From: Phytomonas francai
Taxonomy: Eukaryota > Euglenozoa > Kinetoplastea > Trypanosomatida > Trypanosomatidae
DNA length: 64,000 bases
Assembly: GCA_001766655.1 (NCBI GenBank)
Contig: MJCC01000002.1
Span: 591,050 to 655,049, forward strand
Direction of reading: 5' to 3'
A program made the translations under genes and the position numbers. Of this stretch, positions 19,777-28,631 are shown piece by piece. Position 1 is the first letter of the stretch, and the number at the start of each line of letters is the position of its first letter. Below the pieces are notes generated by a model. The model did not search any database. It was given only the letters and a program-made list of their open reading frames with translations, and was not told the DNA's origin.

Positions 19777-20253
19777 TTAATCGTACCACTCGATTGGGGT
19801 GACCGTAACGGCAGGCTGCGGCATCGCTATAAATCGCCCGAGCAGCTCCTTGTGCGGAATCGCCGGCGGCATTTCGTTCAGGTGATTATCAAAATACGCG
19901 ACCTGCGTGTAGTACCCAACCCGCAAGAACTCCTGCGCACGATACTGGAAGGAAATAATCAAAATGGTGACCCCGAGCGCGTCCTCCGGGGGAACTAACT
20001 CGAGCTGTGGGGGATCGCAGTCTAAATCGATCTCCGTCAGACCTTTTTCGAGTGGCCCGACGTCGAAGCTGTCGAGGGTTTGATCAAACGCCGGTGAGGA
20101 GGCGCTACCTACCCAAATAAAAGTGATCGAAATAGGCTCCGAAAGCATCTCCGACGCCGCCAACCGCATCCTCCAATTAAGCGGATTGTTGTACATCTCG
20201 GGATTTTTCCCTTTTAATTCAATTTCGAGAAGTTGAACTATTGGCTCTGACAT
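19777..20253 (-). CDS. ASF1: histone chaperone ASF1
   Basis: A 158-residue protein matching the conserved immunoglobulin-like core of ASF1, which hands H3-H4 dimers to CAF-1 or HIR for nucleosome assembly. I start at the ATG at 20253 (MSEPIVQLLEIEL); the upstream frame is leader. Family blocks include NPLNWRMRLAASE, a beta strand with ISITFIWVGSA, LDSFDVGPLEKGLTEIDLDCDPPQ and the DALGVTILIISFQYRAQEFLRVGYYTQVAY region, which carries the H3-binding face (the VGYYV-like strand). It ends soon after the core, so it lacks the long acidic tail found in yeast ASF1. Codon use is mixed. Confidence 0.93.
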   Translation of the reverse strand: MSEPIVQLLEIELKGKNPEMYNNPLNWRMRLAASEMLSEPISITFIWVGSASSPAFDQTLDSFDVGPLEKGLTEIDLDCDPPQLELVPPEDALGVTILIISFQYRAQEFLRVGYYTQVAYFDNHLNEMPPAIPHKELLGRFIAMPQPAVTVTPIEWYD

Positions 20254-20630
20254 TGTAAACAAAAAAAAACGATAAAATAATTTTAGTGAGGCTAAAGTCG
20301 TTAACACTGTTAACCTTTGTATTAATGGTATATTATTTTTGTAAATAAATTATACTCTAAATATAGATATATTAAGTTTGTGAAAAAAAAAACAGCTTTA
20401 AACTTTAATAAATGACTTTTTTTTAAAAGCCTCCTAGTGATGGTAGATGTGGCTAGTATTTATTGTAACCATAAGGGAAGACAGATTCGATTCAAGGGGA
20501 GAGAAGCGGAAAAATATATGCATCAAGTGCATATGCGTAAACTTTACACCGAATCTTCAATATTTTGAGAGTAAACCCAAAGTCAATAAAAGCGGAAAGA
20601 ATAATAGCAGGATCTATCGTTTAAAGCGTC
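20254..20630. other. spacer between BRCA2 and ASF1 genes
   Basis: No gene. A/T-rich with several short A/T homopolymers (for example 20262-20270 and 20380-20390), consistent with the BRCA2 3' UTR and the ASF1 leader. Confidence 0.5.
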
Positions 20631-23600
20631 TCAGAACATTTGAGAGACAAAACAGTTATTCGTAACGTAAAAAACCCGCTCCACCACATTTTCTCGCAGG
20701 GTAAACTTGAAAAGAACGCCGCTCAGCGCATCCTTTATCAGCTTTTGTGCGACAATCCATTCACTTTGCAGCCAAAACGCGAACTCTTTTTCATTTTCTG
20801 TCGGCCTCTGAGCGGGATTGAGGGTGTCGGATACACAGGATTGAGTAAAAAGCTTCCACCAAAATCCCTTAGAGGATCTCCAGCGATTAAGTAATTCTGT
20901 TCGCTGGATGGAGAACTCGATATTACAGGCATCCGTGCTCATCGTGATCAACGTTTGTGCGGATATGCAGGGTTCCAGAAGCGAATCGAGCATCGCCGCG
21001 TCGCGAATTTCCCCTTTCGCGACTTCGCAAGCGGAACCGAAGCGCCATTTTACCTTACAAATCCTCGTAAGCTGACGAGACTGTTGCGGATTAGCTATTT
21101 CTGGCTTTAAAAGGACCCCATAGGAGGCGATATTGGTGTTATTTTCACAGAAGATAATAGCCTCTTCACCTCCTTCCGCGCTACCTTCATTCCGTGGCAA
21201 GGAGGACACCTTATTGGGGATACTCGCGAACGCCATTTCGATGATATTACCATAGAAATGATAATAACTCTTAGAATTTCCATCCACTTGTGTGGCGGGG
21301 GAGATGGGTGAATTTGCAGGGATCGATTTGGAAACCTCCATCACGGGTTTTGGAAAGACCACGCCGCGGTTCAAACTCGGCTTGGGTGGTTGGTTCTCAC
21401 GAAGATAATAGGGAACCCGCCGCCCATCCGAAACGATCGTGGAGAGCGGGGGAGGGGGTTCCGCATCGCGCGATAGCGGGCGATTCTCCACGCCCATCGC
21501 GCCTTCCCCCCCGGTATCGTTATCATCATAATTCGTACGATTACTGCCGTTGGGGGTGGGCGCGGGATGGCCCCCCCCCCCGGGGGCCTCCGCCGCGCAT
21601 CGGAAAATCTCCGCCCGCCTCGCGGCATACTTCGCGGCGCCGCGCTCGAAGGCCTTCGATTGCGCGCTCAGCTCCGCGATCGCGCGCCGGCTGAGGAGGG
21701 TGTATTCGTTCGCGAAAAGACGCGCGCAGTCGGACCCGCATTGCGAATCCTCATAGCAGATAAAGGTGGCATTCAGCACGACAACCACCCCCCCCTCCGC
21801 CTTGCAGGGGGTATCGAGAAGGATCGCGCGCGTGGGGGAGGGCAGGGGAACCTGCAGAATCGCATACCTGCCATCGGAAAGAAGAAAAAGGAAAAAGGTC
21901 CCCTGCCGCGTCTTCTGCGCACCGACAAAGACCCCGGCAAGATCGACAACCCGTCCCATCTCCAAGTGGTTTTCACCCATCGAAAGTGAGGAGTACGTCG
22001 TACGCAAATACGGAGAGGAGGGATCGGCATTTTTACGAGGCTGATAATGAAGCGCCCGGGAGGCGTAAAAAAGCTTCGCGTGCATAAAAGGCGCCGCCGC
22101 GCTCTGCGATCGGCTCGGATTTAAACCGTACACCACCACGGTCGAGCCCTCCGTCGGGAGCTGTGAATAATAATAATGAGAATCCTCGCTACTCTCGTCC
22201 ATATTCGAGGACGTTCGATGGAGCTCAGGAAGATCCTTCCAGTGCTGGATCAACGCCTCCCCACCCTCACAGCGGATTAATATGGACGAAACACACGACA
22301 CTTTTGCCTGAGGGGCGTTCTCGTCAACGACGCCGTTATTTTCGCGGGAAAGGCTGCACTCATAGCTCCGCTGAGAGGCGAGGTTTCGTATGGTTTTTAT
22401 CGAATTCGCGGAGGGGGTGGTGGAATTAGGAAATCGCCTGTTCTTTTCCTCGCCATTTACGCCTGCTGTGGAGAGGGGGGTTTGGACGACAAAAAAAGGA
22501 GGCAGCACCCTGGCAACGACCCCCTCCAGCGCGGGAACCAACCCCCCCTGCGGATGGACTAAACCAATCGCCAACGGCGGCGGTTCAAAAAGGCAAAACC
22601 CCAACCTACTGGACTCGCTTACAGGCCGCACGCAGTTATAATTATAGCTGAAGACAACCTCCTTCAAGCAATCGGTCGGAGGGCATGGCGAGCGTAAAAG
22701 GCAACGCGCCCCGCAAACCGCAATCTTCCGCCCCACCGAAAGCGCCCCCTCGCGAACTAAATTGCTCAGAGGAATATCCAACGAGGCCTTGAGGTGATAA
22801 AAGCCGTCCGATACGCGAATGATGCGAGTATGCGGAGTATTCCGTTCCGTACAAATGCCCACGACGGATAAAATGGCCAGCGCCGCGGCGGAAACGTCGC
22901 CTTCGGTGATTTTCCGAAGCAGCGGCCGATCCCCCTCGACGATTTCGCGATTATAGCGAAGACATAAACAAATCGCCGTTGAGGTGGGCGTAAATAGCGA
23001 AATCGCAGCTGAGGAAGAGGAGGACAATTGCGTACTACGACGAAGGCTACTATTACTGCAAATCTCCCGCACCTGAAGCATCGCAGCGATCATCATCTCT
23101 CCACACCACGCCTCCGTGCAGTGCTGTGCGTGAGCACCTAAATTCAACAACATTCGCCGCCAACGCGAGGGATGAATGTCAAATTCGTTTTGATTTGCTT
23201 TTTCATGTTTTTTTTCATTATCCTTTCCATCATCTTTCGCACAGGCGTCGGGGAAGCCAAATAAACCCCTTAAAGCCTCCCCGCAGTCGTCTCGTGTGAA
23301 GTGAAAGCGCCCGTCAGCAATTAACTCCACTTCAGGCAAACGTAAGGGCGCTGTAGAAGTGAAAATACGATACAAAAATGAAAGAGGAGCCAACTTTTTG
23401 GCTTCGACCTTCTTCTGCTGCCATGTGGTCTTATTTCCCCCACTATTTCGTCCCTTTCCCTCGGAGGGTCTCGTATTCTCTAAAGAAGATGAAGAATCGG
23501 AGAGCATTCGAGGGGGAACAAACCCCTTGCGTAAAGGGCGGTTTAGTCCTGTATTGGTAGGCGCTCTGCGTATTTTTTCATCGGCTGCCTTCTTCTGGGA

Positions 23601-24197
23601 GGGTTCGTCGTTTTTGTTTAGATCTGGCGGTTGCTTCTCGATTTCCTGCGATGTTAATTCGCTCAGGTTGGATCTATTTTTCGAAATCGCGACCTCGGTA
23701 AAGGAGCTGCTGCTTTTTTCCCTCTCTACGGCAATGTCCCTATTGTGGGATCTCGGCGTTTCCTCCACGGTCGCCGTGCTTCTCTCCGCGATGGCGTCAT
23801 CAGTGCCACTTACAGAATCTTTATGTTCTCCACCACTACTACTGCTAATATTCGTATCTTTTTTATTATTTGTAATAATATTATCTTCTTTGAAGAGATC
23901 GTACTTTGCCCTCGCGTTTCGGAGGGCAGCTTCACTTACCTGAATCGACTTCCCGCTTGCTGTGGAGAAGAGCGAAAGTACGCACATCGAAGGAGGAGCC
24001 AAGGGTGATAGAGCTTTGCTAAATTCCGCGGAGCTGCCGTCAGTCTTTTCGCTTTCATTGCAGAAAGAGGAAGATTGTTCTTCCGCGAGGTCTTGGTTAG
24101 TTCGCTCTCGTTTGCGAACATACCTCAAGCACATTGTGCACTTTAGACGATTCGGTTCATTCAGAAAAGTGCAATGTGGACAAGAAATTTTGGGCAT
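20631..24197 (-). CDS. BRCA2: BRCA2-like recombination mediator with N-terminal RanBP2-type zinc finger
   Basis: An 1188-residue protein. BRCA2 loads RAD51 onto single-stranded DNA in homologous recombination. Start at the ATG at 24197 (a GTG precedes it). Residues 6-23 form a CxxC-x10-CxxC RanBP2-type zinc finger (CPHC...CTMC, Asn 13 conserved). One clear BRC repeat follows at about 77-106: FSTASGK with the FxxA RAD51-binding motif, and a second DLFKED-like hydrophobic motif. A long Ser/Lys-rich linker leads to the BRCA2 DNA-binding domain: helical part near 335-400, then OB1 with LRYNREI, RIIRVSDGFYHLKASLDIPL and a GALSVGRKIAVCGA strand. A second OB fold (about 780-880, VDLAGVFVGAQ...LSDGRYAIL) is followed by a helical ELSAQSKAFERGAAKYAARR stretch resembling the base of the tower, and a probable third OB fold to the end. 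Only one BRC repeat is evident; other species have from one to many. Confidence 0.85.
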   Translation of the reverse strand: MPKISCPHCTFLNEPNRLKCTMCLRYVRKRERTNQDLAEEQSSSFCNESEKTDGSSAEFSKALSPLAPPSMCVLSLFSTASGKSIQVSEAALRNARAKYDLFKEDNIITNNKKDTNISSSSGGEHKDSVSGTDDAIAERSTATVEETPRSHNRDIAVEREKSSSSFTEVAISKNRSNLSELTSQEIEKQPPDLNKNDEPSQKKAADEKIRRAPTNTGLNRPLRKGFVPPRMLSDSSSSLENTRPSEGKGRNSGGNKTTWQQKKVEAKKLAPLSFLYRIFTSTAPLRLPEVELIADGRFHFTRDDCGEALRGLFGFPDACAKDDGKDNEKKHEKANQNEFDIHPSRWRRMLLNLGAHAQHCTEAWCGEMMIAAMLQVREICSNSSLRRSTQLSSSSSAAISLFTPTSTAICLCLRYNREIVEGDRPLLRKITEGDVSAAALAILSVVGICTERNTPHTRIIRVSDGFYHLKASLDIPLSNLVREGALSVGRKIAVCGARCLLRSPCPPTDCLKEVVFSYNYNCVRPVSESSRLGFCLFEPPPLAIGLVHPQGGLVPALEGVVARVLPPFFVVQTPLSTAGVNGEEKNRRFPNSTTPSANSIKTIRNLASQRSYECSLSRENNGVVDENAPQAKVSCVSSILIRCEGGEALIQHWKDLPELHRTSSNMDESSEDSHYYYSQLPTEGSTVVVYGLNPSRSQSAAAPFMHAKLFYASRALHYQPRKNADPSSPYLRTTYSSLSMGENHLEMGRVVDLAGVFVGAQKTRQGTFFLFLLSDGRYAILQVPLPSPTRAILLDTPCKAEGGVVVVLNATFICYEDSQCGSDCARLFANEYTLLSRRAIAELSAQSKAFERGAAKYAARRAEIFRCAAEAPGGGGHPAPTPNGSNRTNYDDNDTGGEGAMGVENRPLSRDAEPPPPLSTIVSDGRRVPYYLRENQPPKPSLNRGVVFPKPVMEVSKSIPANSPISPATQVDGNSKSYYHFYGNIIEMAFASIPNKVSSLPRNEGSAEGGEEAIIFCENNTNIASYGVLLKPEIANPQQSRQLTRICKVKWRFGSACEVAKGEIRDAAMLDSLLEPCISAQTLITMSTDACNIEFSIQRTELLNRWRSSKGFWWKLFTQSCVSDTLNPAQRPTENEKEFAFWLQSEWIVAQKLIKDALSGVLFKFTLRENVVERVFYVTNNCFVSQMF

Positions 24198-24458
24198 CAC
24201 TTTTCTATTTTTTTTTTTAGAATTTATATTCGATAATTATATGCGGTCACCGCCCCGAAATAATGTTGAAAAGAAAAAAATGAAGGTGTCCGCGATGGTG
24301 TTCAAGAAGTAAAAAATATTAACAAATACATATATTTATAGGCATTGTATCAAGCAAGCATATGATTATTTTGATTCGTCAATCCATTCATGACTTTATT
24401 CTCTCCCTTTTTATCTGCTAACGAAGCAACAGTAACGGCAGAGAAAAAAAACCCGGCA

Positions 24459-25085
24459 TTATTTTCTTAAAGGGGTGTAGGAGCTAATCGGGGAAAATGC
24501 ATCGGGGATGCTATTCAGTAGATTTAAGCACTCATTCACGAACTCCCATATCGGTCGCTTTGCGTACTGAGGCATTACAGATTCCCCAAGCTTGTCATAG
24601 TGCTCCAAAATGGAAGGCAGTGTAAAAAAGAGCCTCAGAAGGTACTCCAGGGAAAGCAAAGAGGTAAACGATCTATCCTCGTTCCTTGTTTCCTCCAGTT
24701 CCACCTCCATCTTCTGAACCTTTCGTGCGTTTTTCTCGCCCATAAGTTTAGAACGTTGTGCGATTGCAGTTTTTCGGACCTTATGGCGTAGCATCGACGT
24801 AATCACTCGACGTTCTCGGGGTAAAAGAAAGGTTTGCATGCACGCCTCTTCAAGAACTTCACACACAAAGTGAATGCAGTAGTCCGCAAGATCGTAATCA
24901 AAGCCTTTTTGTGTAAGTCGATCCGCCAGGGAAGGATGACAGTTGTCAAAAAAGGCATGAATCGTCTTTAGATCGCTATCCATCGGTGGAATGGCAGGAT
25001 TTTCTGCGTTCTCGACCGCTTCGATGTGATTTTGAAGAGTTTGAAGAAGCCTTGGTGGCCATATGATTGGGCCTGAGGAACACAT
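24459..25085 (-). CDS. MRG-domain protein (EAF3/MRG15 type)
   Basis: A 208-residue protein that appears to consist almost only of an MRG domain, the protein-interaction module of MRG15/EAF3 in NuA4 acetyltransferase and histone deacetylase complexes. Start is the ATG at 25085 (a TTG lies one codon upstream). The N-terminal IWPPRLLQTLQNHIEAV and the ...AIPPMDSDLKTIHAFF segment align with the first helices, FLLPRERR with the family LYxFER block, and EYLLRLFFTLPSILEHYDKLGE plus EFVNECLNLLNSI with the diagnostic C-terminal LLRLFVxLP...LxxFLxYL helices. No chromodomain is present, so it is shorter than EAF3/MRG15. Assignment by motif order is fairly good; partner complex is unknown. Confidence 0.65.
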   Translation of the reverse strand: MCSSGPIIWPPRLLQTLQNHIEAVENAENPAIPPMDSDLKTIHAFFDNCHPSLADRLTQKGFDYDLADYCIHFVCEVLEEACMQTFLLPRERRVITSMLRHKVRKTAIAQRSKLMGEKNARKVQKMEVELEETRNEDRSFTSLLSLEYLLRLFFTLPSILEHYDKLGESVMPQYAKRPIWEFVNECLNLLNSIPDAFSPISSYTPLRK

Positions 25086-25774
25086 CAACTCTTGTTTGAA
25101 CTCTTTCCCTCTAACTATTACGCTTTATAGAATGAATGCATATATGTATGTTTAAGTAAGTGTAGAAATAGAGTAAAAACAAAAATCACCAAACGCATTC
25201 AACAGGCTCCTGTAACTTCTCAAAAGCACTCATTATTTGTTCTCAGCGCTATCTCAATCACGAATTATTACTGTTTGCAGAGGTTGCTGTTTTCAGTCCT
25301 GGTCTCTTTAAATCACTTGGTTTTCATAGTACCACTAGCGAATATCTTTGCTAAAGCTATAACCACCAAAGATTATTGCAACACATCCCCCTCCCCCGGG
25401 CATCCATTTTTGATGTTTACCCATTCATTCCATGATCATTTCATGTTTATTGGCAGTTCATCTTTTAAATCGGTAGATCACCTTTCAGATAGCACGATTG
25501 GCGCCAGTATAACTAGGAAACAGGTATCCCAACGATCTTGTAGTTCCACTCCAACTCGGTGGAGCTGTCAAAAGCTCATTGGTACGCTTTCGGGATCATG
25601 CGGCCATCTTTTCACCACACGATAGGAAACTTTGGAATGCTATGCTTTCACAGACCACAGCAAAGAGAGCTAAGCTGAAAATAATATAATATTGATGTAG
25701 CATAGACTTGATTTTGAAGTCTAAAGAGAGTAACCTTGGGTTTTTTTTTCCCTCCTCTCCTTCACATGCACTCA

Positions 25775-25807
<33 letters not shown>

Positions 25808-26480
25808 AAAAAAAAAAAAATGGTTTAATTCTATCGGATGCAAATAGAAAATGTAGGGAAAAATATATTATGTAGGTTTTTTTCTATTGCCTATAAAATA
25901 GAAACGATATCTAAGAAAACCCATTCGAACACTAGTGAGCGCCAATATGAATAAGCGCCTAAATATCCTGAGAAAAGGAACTTGTGAGGAAGAAATGAGG
26001 CATTGCAAAATAGTAATAAATATAGAACAGTCCAATAAATATCTCACTCTTTTATACGCTGATCCCTCTCTCTCGCCTTCTCCGAGGAAAAGTTTTTTTT
26101 TATATGTATATATATATTTTAAGTCTATAACAAATTGTTGCAAAATATAGAAAATCTTTCAAAAAGAAAGTATGCTTTCCCTTGCACACAAGTGAGAAAG
26201 TATTTCATGACCATATGAATTCAACAACGTTATGATCACATTTCAACTTTATTCTTACAAGAAAAAGAAGAAAGACAGCATCATCAGCATAAGAAACTCG
26301 AAACAAAACATATAATCACATCACAATGTGAGTATTTACCTTAAAATCTCTGCCCTCCCCCCCCCTCTCTCTCTCTCAAAAAAAAAAAAAAAGAAAATGA
26401 AAGGAAAACAATAATAAAAATTCAAATTGTGCTCAGACACGTATTGATTTACCTTTTCCTTCCCTTCCTTCCTCTTTTCG
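25086..26480. other. gene-poor spacer of 1.4 kb
   Basis: No convincing gene on either strand. It contains a CG/CA microsatellite at about 25775-25808, a TA repeat near 26104-26117 and a CT run at 26363-26379. One + strand frame (25275-25625) is antisense to the array and has no recognisable features. Confidence 0.55.
25775..25808. repeat. CG/CA dinucleotide microsatellite
   Basis: Alternating CG units pass directly into CA units, followed by a poly-A run. It lies in the spacer upstream of the MRG-domain gene. Confidence 0.9.
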
Positions 26481-28226
26481 TCAAACCACCATTCGACAGG
26501 CCACAATATCGCATGGGACGTGTGTGGCCGCAAGAAGCCAGTACCCCTGTCGTTCAACCGAAAACAAAAGTGCGTAGTCATAGGCGTAGTCCTGCAACGG
26601 GTTATCCTTCATATTCATCTTTGTTCGATTTAAGTAGTGCACAGCTTTCTTCAAATTATCCTTACCGAGCCCAATTTGAGGGGTAATGTTGAACTTGTTC
26701 ATCTCGCTCGTGGTGAGCTGGTAGACAATTGTGCAGCACGACTCGTGCCACTCCCGCCGCACCACCACCTCCTGCTTCAACTGGCGCTGGAAGGCGTTGA
26801 ACTCCTCGAGCTCCGCGCGGGAGGGCTTCACCCACGACCTCCCCCCGTTCCCGCCCTCCCCGGCGGGGCGATTCCCGGGGTAGCCCCCCCCTGCGCCCGC
26901 GCCCGCGCCCCCGCCGGTGTACGCGGCGACCGCGGCGTGGATCTGCGCCGTCAGGCTCGCGTTCCCCTTCGCCTCGCGCGCGTATCGGCGGAAGCCCTGC
27001 CGATCGCAGTTCTTCACCCCCTCCGCGCAGAGCACGGTGCCGTGCACGACGCAGTAGTCGGCGGGCCAGGCCAGCGCGCGCGCGTTGAGCGCCTCCACGG
27101 CCTCGCCGACGCTGCCGAAGAGCGCGGAGAGGTCGAAGACGCCGTCCGCGTTCGACAGCTTCGCGTCGTTGCCTTTGAGCTGGAAGGCGTTGGTGGCCTT
27201 CCAGTGCGGGTGCGCGGCCTGCTGCTGCTGCTGCTGTTGTTGTTGAAGCTGCTGCTGCTGCTGCATCAGACGCGCGAGGATGTCGCCGCCCTGCGAGGAG
27301 GCCGCGGTCGGCGCGCCCTTCGCGGCCTCCGCGCTCAGGATCGCGGGGTCCGCGAGGGCCTGGTTCGAGGTCGGGGTCCCCGCGGACAGCGTCGGGCTCT
27401 TCGCGCAGCCCGTCTTCGCACTCCGCGGCATCGGAATCGCGATCGTCTGAAGCGCGTTCGCCGCGCGCTGCGCGACCGAGCAGGCGAGAAACCGCGCCTC
27501 CTGCCCCCGAACCATCTCCGCGCACGGCGAGGCGGGTACGAACTTGATGCTTTTCATAAAAATCGTCCAGGGCGTCGCCATGGTCTTCTCGGGGGTGTCC
27601 TCGAACATGTCGACAAACCCCCCTGTCGTGCGCAGGGTCTGAAGCTCGCGGTGGAACTCCTCGTTGTGGTCGGACCCCTCCGTGACGTTGCTGATTAACA
27701 CCGAGATGACCGATTCGTTGGTGTTGTTTGTCGGTTTTAATAAAGCCCCGGCGATTTGTAGGCGGCGCTGCGGAAGGACACGGTGCTCCATATTAATGAT
27801 GGTGATGTTCAGCAGAAGCCCGCTCGGAAAGCGCACGGAGATCTGAAGAAGCGCACGAAGAAGCTGCTTGCCGTCCGATTTCGCCGTCAGCTCCGTCGGC
27901 TCCCACAGCAAGCCGAGGCGGAGCAGGGCAACGGTGCCCTCCTCGTGCAGCGCGACGTAGTTGCTCTCCAGCAGCGCATAGCTCTTTCGGATCGTGTTGA
28001 GGGCCTTAAGACAGGTGAGGGTTTGATTCGAAACACTATGAGCCACCACGATCGCCGGCGCGTGAGCCGTGAGAAGCTCATTGAACTTTTCAATATCAGC
28101 TACCTCGGCGCGGTTCAGGTTAACATTACACAAAGTGATCATCTTCAAGGAAAAGGCGGGTAAATTCAACGGTTTGCGATCATTCCAACCTCCGCCATCG
28201 TCAGAATAATAAAGGCACTTTGCCAT
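26481..28226 (-). CDS. poly-Q and Gly-rich hypothetical protein
   Basis: A 581-residue protein starting at the ATG at 28226. Residues 1-240 form an alpha/beta-looking domain with several hydrophobic strands and the segment LPQRRLQIAGALL; its pattern is faintly like an endonuclease/exonuclease/phosphatase fold, but I see no catalytic signature. The middle has a Ser/Pro/Ala-rich linker and a poly-Gln tract (about 317-334). Then comes a domain with DYCVVHGTVLC, a Gly-rich patch (about 447-475) and a C-terminal domain with two hydrophobic strands ending in CRMVV. I do not recognise the family. Codons in about 26,740-27,550 are nearly all G/C-ending, unlike the two ends of the same frame. It may be an RNA-associated protein, judging only by the Q/G-rich linkers. 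Confidence 0.7.
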   Translation of the reverse strand: MAKCLYYSDDGGGWNDRKPLNLPAFSLKMITLCNVNLNRAEVADIEKFNELLTAHAPAIVVAHSVSNQTLTCLKALNTIRKSYALLESNYVALHEEGTVALLRLGLLWEPTELTAKSDGKQLLRALLQISVRFPSGLLLNITIINMEHRVLPQRRLQIAGALLKPTNNTNESVISVLISNVTEGSDHNEEFHRELQTLRTTGGFVDMFEDTPEKTMATPWTIFMKSIKFVPASPCAEMVRGQEARFLACSVAQRAANALQTIAIPMPRSAKTGCAKSPTLSAGTPTSNQALADPAILSAEAAKGAPTAASSQGGDILARLMQQQQQLQQQQQQQQQAAHPHWKATNAFQLKGNDAKLSNADGVFDLSALFGSVGEAVEALNARALAWPADYCVVHGTVLCAEGVKNCDRQGFRRYAREAKGNASLTAQIHAAVAAYTGGGAGAGAGGGYPGNRPAGEGGNGGRSWVKPSRAELEEFNAFQRQLKQEVVVRREWHESCCTIVYQLTTSEMNKFNITPQIGLGKDNLKKAVHYLNRTKMNMKDNPLQDYAYDYALLFSVERQGYWLLAATHVPCDIVACRMVV

Positions 28227-28631
28227 CTGTTACTTCAATGTGAATTGGAAATTATAAGGCCACCTAAAACAGACAATATATAACGCTCTTTTTTCTAGAT
28301 CAACAACAGATGGAATCTCGTTTACTTTTCAAAATAATACCCAACACTTCGAAAAGCAAACCGAAAGCTATTTAGAAATATGGTGAACAGAACGAAAAAT
28401 AAATACACGTGTTATTGTAAAAGCTAACATTAAAATGTCCACAGAATAACGTAACCGATTTCTTAGAGACATCTCTACTCTGAGGGCTTAGCCAGCGATG
28501 TGAAAACAAGATATCCAGTGAAATATGACTTTTTGGTGTGTTCGTGTGTGTGTGTGGGAAAATGATTTTCCCGTGTTTATTTTACTATTGCTCGCACACA
28601 GATACACCACAGACTGGAAGCACTCCTGGTT
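28227..28631. other. spacer between potassium channel and poly-Q protein genes
   Basis: No gene. A GT-rich microsatellite lies at about 28540-28557. The remainder is A/T-rich and fits UTR sequence. Confidence 0.5.

Noticed and set aside
25275..25625. 116-codon + strand frame in the spacer upstream of the MRG-domain gene
   Set aside because: Opposite to the array strand, Ser/His/Phe-rich, no splice signal on the + strand and no recognisable motif.
26481..28226. Argonaute/PIWI or exonuclease assignment for the poly-Q protein
   Set aside because: No DEDD/DDH or Glu/His catalytic signature could be placed; the resemblance was limited to hydrophobic strand patterns.
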